A DNA stretch of 64,000 nt, taken from Myxococcales bacterium. Lineage in GTDB: Bacteria > Myxococcota_A > Bradymonadia > UBA7976 > UBA1532. Shown piece after piece: positions 15,901 through 22,597 of this stretch. A program made the position numbers and the translations under genes. Under the pieces are notes generated by a model. It ran no database searches, was not told the DNA's origin, and worked only from the letters and a program-made list of their open reading frames with translations. The stretch spans positions 248,001 through 312,000 of the forward strand of contig JACKDN010000004.1 of NCBI GenBank assembly GCA_020633465.1, in the 5' to 3' direction. Each line of letters starts with the position of its first letter. Position 1 is the stretch's first letter.

Positions 15901-18448
15901 CGACGGTGATGGCATCCCCGACGGGCTGGAGGATCACGATCGCGACGGCCGGCGCGGCGCCGGCGAGACCGATCCCCTGCGCGCCGACACCGACGGCGAC
16001 GGGCTGCCCGACGCCGCCGAGGATCTGAACCGCAACGGGCGGCGCGATCCCGGCGAGCTCGACCCCACCGATCCCGACACGGACGACGGCGGCGAGCCCG
16101 ACGGCGCCGAGGTGGACGGGGGCCGCAACCCGCTCGATCCGCTCGACGATCTGCTCGCGTTCGTCGACCGCGACGAGGACGGGCTGGCCGACTGGGAGGA
16201 GGATGTCGACCGCGACGGCGTGGTCGACGAGGGCGAGACCGATCCCGATGACGCCGACACCGACGACGACGGCCTGTCGGACGGCGTCGAGCGCCGCGGC
16301 GCCTCGGGCACCGATCCCCTCGACGCGGACACCGACGACGACGGCCTGCCCGACGGCGTCGAGGACACCAACGGCAACGGCGCCCGCGAGGTGAACGAGA
16401 CCGATCCCACCGACGCCGACTCGGACGACGACGGCCTGCCCGACGGGCTCGAGGACGCCAACGGCGACGGCCGCGTCGACGACGGCGAGACGAACCCGCT
16501 GCGGGGTGACACCGACGGCGACGGCCTGTCCGACGGGCGCGAGGACGCCGACGCCGACGGCCTGGTGGGCGCCACCGAGACGGATCCCCGGCGGGCGGAC
16601 ACCGACGCCGACGGCCTGACCGACGGTCAAGAGGACGCCGACGCCGACGGCGTGGTCGACGAGGGGGAGACCGATCCGCTCGCGGCCGACACCGACGGCG
16701 GCGGCGAGCCGGACGGCGCCGAGCGCCAGAACGGGCGCGATCCGCTCGACCGCGCCGACGACGTGGTGGCCACCGACGCCGACGGCGACGGTCTTTTCGA
16801 CCACGAAGAGGATCGCAACCGGAACGGCACGCTGGATCTCGGCGAGACCGATCCGAACGACGCCGACACCGACGACGACGGGCTGAGCGACTTCGTCGAG
16901 CGGCGGGGCGACAACCCGACCAACGCGCGCCTGGCCGACACCGACGGCGATGGGCTGCTCGACGGCGTCGAGGACGCCGATCGGGACGGCACGCTGGACG
17001 AGGGCGAGACGGATCCCAACGTGGCCGACACCGACGGCGACGGCATCCCCGACGGCGTCGAAGACGCCAACGGCGACGGCCAGGTCGACGAGGACGAGAC
17101 GGATCCCCTCGACGCGGACACCGACGACGACGGCCTCGCCGACGGCGTCGAGGATGGCAACCAGGACGGCACGGTCGACGCGATGGAGACGGATCCGCGG
17201 CGCGCCGACACGGACGGGGACGGCCTCGCCGACGGCGTCGAGGACGCCAACCGCGACGGCATCATCGGCCCGGGCGAGACCAGCCCCTACGACCCCGACA
17301 CCGACCACGACGGCGCCCCAGACGGCGCCGAGATCGAGGCCGGCGCGGATCCCCTGGATCCCACCGACCGCGGCGTCGGCCCCCTGGACCAGGATCGCGA
17401 CGGCGACGGGCTGACCAACGGCGAAGAGGATCGCGACGGCGACGGTGAGGTGGACGACGACGAGACCGATCCCGACGACCCGGACAGCGACGACGACGGC
17501 CTCGACGACTTCACCGAGGTGCGCGGCGCGAACCCGACCGATCCGCGATCGGCGGACACGGACGGCGACGGCCTGCCCGATGGCCTCGAGGACGCCGACC
17601 ACGACGGCGAGCGCGACGCCGCCGAGACCGATCCCAACGCCGCCGACACCGACGGCGACGGGCTGGACGACGGCGTCGAAGACGTGGACGGCGACGGCCT
17701 GGTGAGCGAGGGCGAGACGGATCCGCTCGACGCCGACACCGACGGCGACGGCGTCCCCGACGGCGTGGAGGTGAACGGGGCGGCCGGCACGGATCCGCTC
17801 GACGCCGACACCGACGGCGACGGCATCCCCGACGGGGTCGAGGACGCCGACCGCGACGGCGAGCTGGATCCGGACGAGACCGATCCGACGGACGCGACCG
17901 ATCCCGGTGATCCCGACGTCGACAGCGACGGCGACGGCCTGTCGGACGCGCTCGAGCAGCGGACGGGCACCGATCCCGCGCGGGCCGACACCGACGAGGA
18001 CGGCGTGCCCGACGGCGCCGAGGACCGCAACCGCAACGGCCGCGTGGACGCGCGGGAGTGGGATCCGCGGGTGGCCGACACCGACGAGGACGGGCTGCCC
18101 GACGGCGTCGAGGACGCGAACCGCAACGGCGTGTTCGACCCGGGCGAGACCGATCCCCTCACCCGCGACACCGACGGCGACGGCATGGAGGACGGGGCCG
18201 AGGACGCCAACCGCAACGGCGTGGTGGATCCCGGCGAGACCGATCCCCGCCTGCGCGACAGCGATCTCGACGGCGCCGACGATCCCGACGACGAGCTGCC
18301 CACCGAGGCGCCCGACGGCGGCGTCGGCTTCGACGGCGGCTCGAGCGGCGGCTGCGACTGCGACGCGAGCGGCGACCGGCCCGGCGGGGCCGCCGGGGCG
18401 CTGCTGCTGCTGCTGCTGGGCCTGGGTCGCCGACGGCGGCGCGGCTGA
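9950..18448 (+). CDS. Giant thrombospondin type-3 repeat surface protein with MYXO-CTERM-like tail
   Basis: The product is 2,832 residues. The start at 9950 gives a clean signal peptide (MYARTLPFLLFLFSLPGAAF, cut before QDSDGDG), whereas the longer open frame is antisense to the neighbour. Nearly the whole protein is a run of acidic repeats of about 25-30 residues of the form DSDGDGLPDGVEDANRNG followed by VVDPGETDPL. These are calcium-binding DxDxDG loops as in thrombospondin type-3 repeats. I estimate on the order of 90 units. The last about 45 residues are a Gly/Ser linker, GGCDCD, a hydrophobic Leu stretch and GRRRRRG, the layout of MYXO-CTERM sorting tails, so it is probably anchored on the outer surface. 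It should be a long, rigid, calcium-stiffened stalk or adhesin. No catalytic domain is visible. Confidence 0.9.
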   Translation: MYARTLPFLLFLFSLPGAAFGQDSDGDGLPDAVEDRFPPNGVFDYLDTNGNGVWDPGVDFSAETDFQNPDTDGDGILDGVEDKNRDGLRQPAESDPRNPDTDVDTLPDGLEDANQNGQRDPGETDPLDPDSDDDDLDDGSEDANKNGMVDPGETDPRQRDSDGDGLNDGAEVNGPTDPFAPDSDMDCIADGAEDASDDGVFDPGETDPTDRDTDGDGLDDGLEDANCNGVVDPGETDPRTGDTDGDGVPDAVEVAGATDPTNPDSDGDGLSDGVEDANGNGVVDPGETDPADPDADDDGLNDGDEDTNGNGVVDVGETDPLDPDSDDDGILDGAEANGRSDPLDPDTDDDGIPDGLEDLNRDGMLQAEETDPAEPDSDFDGIPDGVEDANRNGMRDAGETSPIRVDTDQDALDDGVEDANQNGVVDPGETDPRNPDSDGDGLNDRLESEGGTSPTDPDSDDDGLSDGAEDANADGVVDAGETDPTIPDSDADGLSDGVEVNGANPTDPTDDDTDDDGILDGIEDADHDGELDAGETDPTVVDTDEDGLADGVEDADRDGVVDPGETDPRRADTDDGGEVDGAEVDAGRDPLNPADDVIPFVDADDDGLADWAEDANRNGMVDPGETDPNDPDSDDDGLKDGTEVEGENPTDPLDDDSDDDGILDGAEDANHDGRRNGDESDPNLTDTDADGIPDDVEDANHNGVVDPGETRAARADSDNDGLDDGVEDANRDGLVDPGETDPRRADTDGDGIADGVELNGANPTDPTDADSDDDGLTDGTEDVNKNGAIDVPFDTDPNNADTDGDGLPDGLEDTDRDGTADAGETNPRVADSDGDTLLDGDEDANRNGVVDAGETDPRRRDTDGDSIFDNIELHGENPTDPTDPDTDDDQVLDGREDLNRNGRVDADEMDPNDPDSDDDGLPDGVEDKDRNGVHNLLETDPLDPDSDADGIPDGVEDANHNGRVDPGESDPLQGDTDRDGLLDGEEDLDGDGVLDPGETNPNDPDTDDDMLGDATEVEGDNPTDPRNPDTDADGIPDGVEDTNRNGRLDAGELDPTDPDSDDDGLPDGVEDADADGRLDPGETDPRDPDTDADGLADGAEDTDLDGAVDPGETDPRDPDSDDDGITDGTERDGANPTDPLRSDTDGDGLPDGVEDADRDGVLDAGETDPTDDDSDDDGLTDGAEDTNANGAVDAGETDPLDADSDDDGIADGTERHGDDPTDPTSTDTDADGLPDGLEDANHNGRRDARETGAADPDSDADGLPDGVEDANRDGTRDPGETDPLSADSDDDGLPDGVEDADHDGAFDEGETRPLDADTDDDGLDDGVEDADADGVVDAGETDPRNPDTDFGGELDGAERDAGRDPTDPLDDVVPFTDDDGDGLDNFAEDVNRNRQVDPGETDPQDPDSDDDGLEDGVEVNGDNPTDPLDDDTDDDGILDGVEDANQDGALDNGETDPNDDDSDGDGILDGVEDANQDGAVDPGETSPADADSDNDGLDDGVEDANHNGAVDPGESDPRDRDTDDGGEPDGSEVDAGRDPLDRLDDEVPFVDRDQDGLADFDEDLDRDGVVDEGETDPDDADSDDDGLLDGAEVDADNPTDPLDADSDDDGILDGAEDANHNGRQDAGESDPNDDDSDDDGLLDGVEDANHDGVRDPGETNPRRADSDQDGLNDGAEDTNLDGVVDAGETDPRRPDTDGDGLDDGVEVNGENPTDPTDDDTDDDGLVDGFEDRNANGRRDPGESDPLNPDSDAGGEPDGSEVEGGRDPTNRIDDVLPFVDSDGDGLADWEEDANRNGRVDAGETDPARADTDGDGLDDGTELDGDNPTDPLDDDSDDDGLPDGVEDADGDGALGADESDPNAADTDRDGLGDAVEDRDGDGARDPGETHPNRADTDGDGLPDGLEDADRDGDLSNGETDPLDPDTDDDGLTDGQEDRDRDGQVSPGETDPLDADSDDDLLPDGVEDANGDGVRGPDETDPKVADTDGDGIPDGLEDHDRDGRRGAGETDPLRADTDGDGLPDAAEDLNRNGRRDPGELDPTDPDTDDGGEPDGAEVDGGRNPLDPLDDLLAFVDRDEDGLADWEEDVDRDGVVDEGETDPDDADTDDDGLSDGVERRGASGTDPLDADTDDDGLPDGVEDTNGNGAREVNETDPTDADSDDDGLPDGLEDANGDGRVDDGETNPLRGDTDGDGLSDGREDADADGLVGATETDPRRADTDADGLTDGQEDADADGVVDEGETDPLAADTDGGGEPDGAERQNGRDPLDRADDVVATDADGDGLFDHEEDRNRNGTLDLGETDPNDADTDDDGLSDFVERRGDNPTNARLADTDGDGLLDGVEDADRDGTLDEGETDPNVADTDGDGIPDGVEDANGDGQVDEDETDPLDADTDDDGLADGVEDGNQDGTVDAMETDPRRADTDGDGLADGVEDANRDGIIGPGETSPYDPDTDHDGAPDGAEIEAGADPLDPTDRGVGPLDQDRDGDGLTNGEEDRDGDGEVDDDETDPDDPDSDDDGLDDFTEVRGANPTDPRSADTDGDGLPDGLEDADHDGERDAAETDPNAADTDGDGLDDGVEDVDGDGLVSEGETDPLDADTDGDGVPDGVEVNGAAGTDPLDADTDGDGIPDGVEDADRDGELDPDETDPTDATDPGDPDVDSDGDGLSDALEQRTGTDPARADTDEDGVPDGAEDRNRNGRVDAREWDPRVADTDEDGLPDGVEDANRNGVFDPGETDPLTRDTDGDGMEDGAEDANRNGVVDPGETDPRLRDSDLDGADDPDDELPTEAPDGGVGFDGGSSGGCDCDASGDRPGGAAGALLLLLLGLGRRRRRG
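10016..18300 (+). repeat. Coding tandem repeats (thrombospondin type-3 units)
   Basis: The DNA is a degenerate tandem array with a period of roughly 75-90 bp, built on recurring GACGGCGACGGC, GTCGAGGACGCCAAC and GGCGAGACCGATCC blocks. Repeats near each other are often close to identical, which suggests expansion by duplication. This region is prone to assembly collapse, so the copy number should be treated cautiously. Confidence 0.85.
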
Positions 18449-18555
18449 TCGGTCGGGCCGCCGAGGGCGCGCTCCGCCTCGGAGCCTCTCGCGCATGGAG
18501 GGGTCGAGCGACGATCACCGCGAAGCGACCCGAATGTGCGACGGGCTGCTCGCGG

Positions 18556-19482
18556 TCAGGCGGTGGCTCCGGCGCCGTCGAGCGCCCGGCGCGCCGCGCG
18601 CGTCAGCAGCACCGCCGCCGGGTGCTTGATGCGCCGCTCGGCCGTGACCGCGTAGAAGCGCTCGGTCACCGCGTCGATCTCACCCGCCACGGCCACCCCG
18701 TACTGCGCGCAGATCGCGTCGCCCACCACCATGGGCGCGGGGAACAGGCCGTGGCCCCCCTGGCCGAACACCTTCATCAGCGCCGAGTCCTCGAACTCGG
18801 CGATCATGCGCGGCCTCAGCGCCTGCCGATCGAACCACGCGTCGAGGGCGCGCCGGACGGACGACGCGGCGGTGGGCAGCAGCAGCGGCGCCCCGTCGAG
18901 GCAGGCGGGGAAGCCACCGCGCAGGCCCTCGATGACCCGCGCGTGCCCGAACAGCCCGACCCGCGACTCGCCGAGCGCGTGGTGGTGCACCCGCACCGCC
19001 GCCGTCGGGCCGACCGGCTGATCGAGCAGCACGACGTCCAGCTGATGGCTGGCCAGCGCCGCCAACAACGCCTCGGGGTGATCCTCGTGCACGGTCAGCA
19101 CCACCGGCGGGGCGTCCGGATCGAGCAGCGGCTTCATCATCGCGTACGCGACCAGCTTGGGCACGACGTCCGCGACCCCGACCGTCAGCCGCATGGGGCG
19201 GGCGCCGGTGCGGCCGTCGACGGCGCCGAGCAGCTGCCGGCCGAGATCGAAGATGTCGTCGGCGTAGCGCTGCACCAGGCGCCCGGCCGCGGTCAGCGAC
19301 AGGCCGCGCGACGAGCGCTCGAACAGCTCGACCTCGAGCTGATCCTCCAGCTGCCTCACCTGGGCGCTGATGGTCGACGGCGACAAGCGCAGGACGCCCC
19401 CGGCCTTGTTGATGCCCCCTTCGCGCGCCGTCACCCAGAAGTAGTACAGGTGCTGGTAGTTCAGCTGGCTCAGGTCAATCAT
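18556..19482 (-). CDS. nhaR: NhaR-type LysR regulator of sodium/proton antiport
   Basis: The product is 308 residues. The N-terminus LNYQHLYYFWVTAREGGINKAG closely parallels Escherichia coli NhaR (INYNHLYYFW), and a LysR-type winged HTH follows (LSPSTISAQVRQLEDQLEVELFER). The effector domain occupies residues about 95-300. The ATG at 19482 is preferred over the in-frame ATG four codons earlier, because GGGGAGG lies just before it. The gene overlaps the 3' end of mrpG, so it should be co-transcribed with and translationally coupled to the Mrp antiporter operon. By family knowledge it would respond to Na+ and activate antiporter expression. Confidence 0.9.
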   Translation of the reverse strand: MIDLSQLNYQHLYYFWVTAREGGINKAGGVLRLSPSTISAQVRQLEDQLEVELFERSSRGLSLTAAGRLVQRYADDIFDLGRQLLGAVDGRTGARPMRLTVGVADVVPKLVAYAMMKPLLDPDAPPVVLTVHEDHPEALLAALASHQLDVVLLDQPVGPTAAVRVHHHALGESRVGLFGHARVIEGLRGGFPACLDGAPLLLPTAASSVRRALDAWFDRQALRPRMIAEFEDSALMKVFGQGGHGLFPAPMVVGDAICAQYGVAVAGEIDAVTERFYAVTAERRIKHPAAVLLTRAARRALDGAGATA

Positions 19483-19759
19483 CGGCCTCCCCATCGCGCT
19501 GCCAGACGGCGCGCCCCACGACGTGACCGGCGACGGGCGCCGTCAGCAGAAAGAAGACGGTGGCCACCACGCACCGCAGCCAGACGCCGAGGTCGCCCGA
19601 GTCGGCGGCGGCGCCCGCGAGGCAGAGGCCGACGCCGAGGGTGGCCGCCTTGGTGCTGCAGTGCAGCCGCTGCAGCACGTCGGGCATGCGCAGCACACCC
19701 AGGGCGGCGACGAGCATGAACGCCGCGCCGACCAGCGAGAGCACGTCACCGAGGCTCAT
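19475..19759 (-). CDS. mrpG: Mrp Na+/H+ antiporter subunit G
   Basis: This is a 94-residue small membrane subunit with three predicted helices. The family signature LRMPDVLQRLHCSTKAATLG is present at residues about 23-42. It is required for assembly of the hetero-oligomeric Mrp complex in the inner membrane. It overlaps mrpF by 14 bp at its 5' end and nhaR at its 3' end, consistent with coupled translation. Both the length and the gene order match the canonical operon. Confidence 0.95.
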   Translation of the reverse strand: MSLGDVLSLVGAAFMLVAALGVLRMPDVLQRLHCSTKAATLGVGLCLAGAAADSGDLGVWLRCVVATVFFLLTAPVAGHVVGRAVWQRDGEADD

Positions 19760-20003
19760 CGGGCCTCCGCGGCGTCAGGTGCAGCCCCAGGCCCACCGTG
19801 CCCAGGAACCCGATCAGCCCGACGACCAGGGCGACGTCGAGGTACACGGCCTCGCCGGTGTGCACCGCGTGCGCCGCCGCGAGCCCCACGCCCAGCGTCG
19901 TGGCCAGATCGAGCGCGACGACGCGGTCCGCCCCCGTGGGGCCCCGCAGCAGCCGGACGCCGGTCAGCACCAGCGCCGCCGCGACCATCACGTGCGCGAT
20001 CAT
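19746..20003 (-). CDS. mrpF: Mrp antiporter subunit F
   Basis: This is an 85-residue membrane subunit. The start at 20003 (MIAHVMVAAALVLTGVRLLR) overlaps the mrpE stop as ATGA. The motif RLLRGPTGADRVVALDLATT is the characteristic MrpF/PhaF signature, with the conserved D in the second helix. It has three predicted helices. The longer upstream open frame belongs to mrpE and is not used. Confidence 0.95.
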   Translation of the reverse strand: MIAHVMVAAALVLTGVRLLRGPTGADRVVALDLATTLGVGLAAAHAVHTGEAVYLDVALVVGLIGFLGTVGLGLHLTPRRPDEPR

Positions 20004-20344
20004 CGAGCCTCCTCCGAAGCCAGGGGCAGACCCAGCGCCGCCGCGACGTGCTCTTCGAGCCGCCGGACGTCGGCCTTCACGCGGTCGACGTCGTGGGCGT
20101 ACATCGCGTGGATCCACAGCCCGCCGTCGTCGGCGTCGAGGCTGAGCGTGCCCGGGGTGAGCGAGATGCCGTTCGCCAGCAGCGTGACGCCGTGGGGGTG
20201 CCGCAGCCGCAGGGGCACGCGCACCACGCGCGGCAGCGCACGCTGCGTGGGGGTGAGGACGTCGTGCGCCACCCGCAGGCTGGACGTCACCAGATCCACC
20301 GACAGCCGCGCCAGCAAGCGCAGCCAGGCCAGCGCGCGCGCCAT
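20000..20344 (-). CDS. mrpE: Mrp antiporter subunit E
   Basis: The product is 114 residues. It starts at an ATG overlapping the mrpD stop (TGATG arrangement). This is shorter than many MrpE proteins (about 158 residues). The usual N-terminal pair of helices is reduced to one hydrophobic segment (ALAWLRLLARLSVDLVTSS). The conserved part VPLRLRHPHGVTLLANGISL followed by TPGTLSLD is intact and diagnostic of MrpE. The C-terminal helix (DVDRVKADVRRLEEHVAAAL) is cytoplasmic in the family. Confidence 0.92.
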   Translation of the reverse strand: MARALAWLRLLARLSVDLVTSSLRVAHDVLTPTQRALPRVVRVPLRLRHPHGVTLLANGISLTPGTLSLDADDGGLWIHAMYAHDVDRVKADVRRLEEHVAAALGLPLASEEAR

Positions 20345-21828
20345 CACGGCACCACCCCCAACACGGCCTCGAGGTAGGGCGTGCGCGCCATCAGATCCGC
20401 GCCGGCGGCCAGGCACACCTCGAACAGCGGGCCGGCGCCGACGCCCACCGCCACCGTCAGGGAGGCCAGGCCCACCGCCGGCAGCAGGCGCCGACCGGCC
20501 GGGCGCGCGGGCGTTGGAGCCGACGGCGGCGCGGGCTGCCAGAACGCCGCCTGCCACAGCTTCACCATCGAGTACAGGGTGAACAGCCCCACCAGCAGCA
20601 CCATGGCCGCCGGCACCCACGCCGACGCGTCGAAGGCGGCGCGCAGCACGGCCAGCTTGGCGAAGAAGCCCGACAGGGGCGGCAGCCCGGCCAACGACAG
20701 CGCGGGCACCGCGAAGACGAGCGCCAGCAGGGGCCACCGCTGCAGCAGGCCGCCCAGCCCCGACAGCCGCTCGCCGCCGCTGGCCTCGGCGATCAGACCA
20801 CCGACCAGGAAGAGGTTGGTCTTCACCAGGATGTGATGCAGCAGATAGAAGATGGCCGCCGCCAGCGCCAGGGGCGTCTGCAGCGCGACCGCGAGCACCA
20901 TGTAGCCGATCTGGCTGATGACGTGGAACGACAGCACGCGGCGCAGCGAGGTGCTGCTGGCGGCGCCCAGCACGCCCACCACCATCGTGACGGTGCCCAG
21001 CCCCAGCAGCAGCGCGTGCGCGAAGCCGGTGCCCGGCGGGAACACCAGCGTGAACACGCGCAGCAGCGCGTACACGCCCACCTTGGTCAGCAGGCCGGCG
21101 AACAGCGCCGACACCGTGGGCGTGGGGGTGTGGTAGGCCGCCGGCAGCCAGAAGAACAGGGGGAAGAGGCCCGCCTTGACCCCGAAGGCCACCAGGAAGA
21201 GCGCGCTGGCCAGCGCCACCGCGCGATCGTTGCCGCCCTCGACCACCGTCGCCAGGTGCGCGAGATCCAGCGTGCCGAACTTGCCGTACAGCACGCCGAG
21301 CGCGGTCAGGAAGAAGGCGGACGACATCAGGTTCAGCACGACGTACTTGACCGCGCCCTCGAGCTGCGGCGGGCGACCCTCGAGCGCCAGCAGCACGAAG
21401 CTGGCCATCAGCAGCACCTCGAACCACACGAACAGGTTGAAGAGGTCGCCGGTGAGGAAGGCGCCCGAGACGCCGCCGAGCAGCATCAGCATCAGCGCGT
21501 GAAAGGCCGGGTGCGGCGCGCGCTCGCGGGGCTGCAGCAGGACGTCGGCGACGCAGGCCGCGCCGACCAGCGCCGCCAGCAGGGTGAGCAGCGCGGCCAC
21601 CGGATCGGCCACCAGGCTGATCGCGTAGGGCGAGGGCCAGCCCCCCACGCGCAGCACCTGGACGCCCTCGGCGAGCACGGCGGTCAGCAGGCCGATCGAC
21701 GCGAGCAGGTGGGCCAGGTGACCCGCCGCGGCCCAGAGCGCGCGCAGGCCAGGCCGGCGCCAGGCGCTCAGGGACGCCACCGCGAAGGCGAAGGGCAGCA
21801 CCACCGGCCAGACGACGGCGTCGTTCAC
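20344..21828 (-). CDS. mrpD: Mrp antiporter subunit D, proton-translocating
   Basis: The product is 494 residues, starting at a GTG that overlaps the mrpC stop as GTGA. It belongs to the NuoL/M/N proton-channel superfamily, with about 14 hydrophobic segments. Conserved features are DLFNLFVWFEVLLMASFVL (transmembrane Glu), the lysine-bearing GVKAGLFPLFFWLPAAYHTP and HHILVKTNLFLVGGL. It forms one of the two ion-translocating core subunits with MrpA. The length is typical. Confidence 0.95.
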   Translation of the reverse strand: MNDAVVWPVVLPFAFAVASLSAWRRPGLRALWAAAGHLAHLLASIGLLTAVLAEGVQVLRVGGWPSPYAISLVADPVAALLTLLAALVGAACVADVLLQPRERAPHPAFHALMLMLLGGVSGAFLTGDLFNLFVWFEVLLMASFVLLALEGRPPQLEGAVKYVVLNLMSSAFFLTALGVLYGKFGTLDLAHLATVVEGGNDRAVALASALFLVAFGVKAGLFPLFFWLPAAYHTPTPTVSALFAGLLTKVGVYALLRVFTLVFPPGTGFAHALLLGLGTVTMVVGVLGAASSTSLRRVLSFHVISQIGYMVLAVALQTPLALAAAIFYLLHHILVKTNLFLVGGLIAEASGGERLSGLGGLLQRWPLLALVFAVPALSLAGLPPLSGFFAKLAVLRAAFDASAWVPAAMVLLVGLFTLYSMVKLWQAAFWQPAPPSAPTPARPAGRRLLPAVGLASLTVAVGVGAGPLFEVCLAAGADLMARTPYLEAVLGVVP

Positions 21829-22193
21829 GTCCCCTCCCCGGCGGCGTCGCGGCAGGTGGCCTGCAGCGCGTCGAGATCGTCGGTGCCCAGCGCGCCGCGC
21901 ACTCGCCAGGCCAGGGCCAGCGCGAACCCGAGGACACCGAAGCCGATGACGATGGCGGTCAGCACCAGCGCCTGCGGCAGCGGATCGACGGCGCCGGCGG
22001 GCGGCGCGAGGGCCCCGGCGGCCACCAGGGGCGCCGGGCCGTGGCCCACGCCGGCCGCCGCGAAGACGACGAGGTTGGCGCCGTGCCCCAAGAGCGCGAC
22101 GCCCAGCAGCACCCGCAGCAGATCGCGCTGCAGCAGCAACGAGAAGGCCGCGGCGTAGACGACGCCGACGACGACGCAGAACAGGACGCTCAC
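21825..22193 (-). CDS. mrpC: Mrp antiporter subunit C (NuoK-like)
   Basis: The product is 122 residues, starting at a GTG overlapping the mrpB stop as GTGA. It has three predicted helices. The NuoK/MrpC signature is visible as LLRVLLGVALLGHGANLVVF and DPLPQALVLTAIVIGFGVLG. A much longer open frame extends upstream through mrpB and mrpA, but there it encodes antisense-phase sequence and should be ignored. Confidence 0.95.
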   Translation of the reverse strand: MSVLFCVVVGVVYAAAFSLLLQRDLLRVLLGVALLGHGANLVVFAAAGVGHGPAPLVAAGALAPPAGAVDPLPQALVLTAIVIGFGVLGFALALAWRVRGALGTDDLDALQATCRDAAGEGT

Positions 22194-22597
22194 TCGGCCT
22201 CCGCCAGCGGCAACACGAAGCCGCTCACCACGCCCACGACCAACAGACAAACCCCCACGTCGAAGAGCAGCGGCGTCCCCCACGCGGGGCCGACCGACGG
22301 GTGCACCCACAGCGCGTCGAGGAAGCCCGCCCCGAAGGCCGAGCCCAGCGCGCCCGCCGCGAGGGCGAGGCCGAGGCCGATGACGACGTAGTGCCGCGGG
22401 GCGGCGCGCAGCGCGCGCGCGCGCCGCCCCGGCCCGCCGCCCAGCGCGCGCAGGGCGACGCCCGCGCCGACGACCAGGCCGGCCGCGAAGCCGCCGCCGG
22501 GCGCGTTGTGCCCGCGCCACAGCAGGAACGCGGCGGCGGCCAGCATCAGCGGCCACAGCGCGCGCGCGGTCGTGTCGAGGATGACGGAGCGCGTCAC
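22190..22597 (-). CDS. mrpB: Mrp antiporter subunit B
   Basis: The product is 135 residues, starting at a GTG overlapping the mrpA stop as GTGA. The signature RGHNAPGGGFAAGLVVGAGV, typical of MrpB and of the MrpB-like tail of some MrpA proteins, is at residues about 28-47. A second conserved block is GTPLLFDVGVCLLVVGVVSG. It has four predicted helices. As a separate gene it shows that this operon has the seven-gene (A to G) organisation, not the six-gene fusion type. Confidence 0.95.
   Translation of the reverse strand: MTRSVILDTTARALWPLMLAAAAFLLWRGHNAPGGGFAAGLVVGAGVALRALGGGPGRRARALRAAPRHYVVIGLGLALAAGALGSAFGAGFLDALWVHPSVGPAWGTPLLFDVGVCLLVVGVVSGFVLPLAEAE

Noticed and set aside
10016..18300. 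Tandem repeats considered as a CRISPR array
   Set aside because: The repeats are not separated by unique spacers of constant length and they encode DxDxDG protein loops in one continuous frame.
9977..18496. An 8.5-kb open frame on the minus strand opposite the calcium-repeat gene
   Set aside because: It is a frame shadow created by the repeat codon pattern (GAC/GGC-rich). It lacks a start with a ribosome site and a sensible protein composition, and it overlaps the real gene completely.
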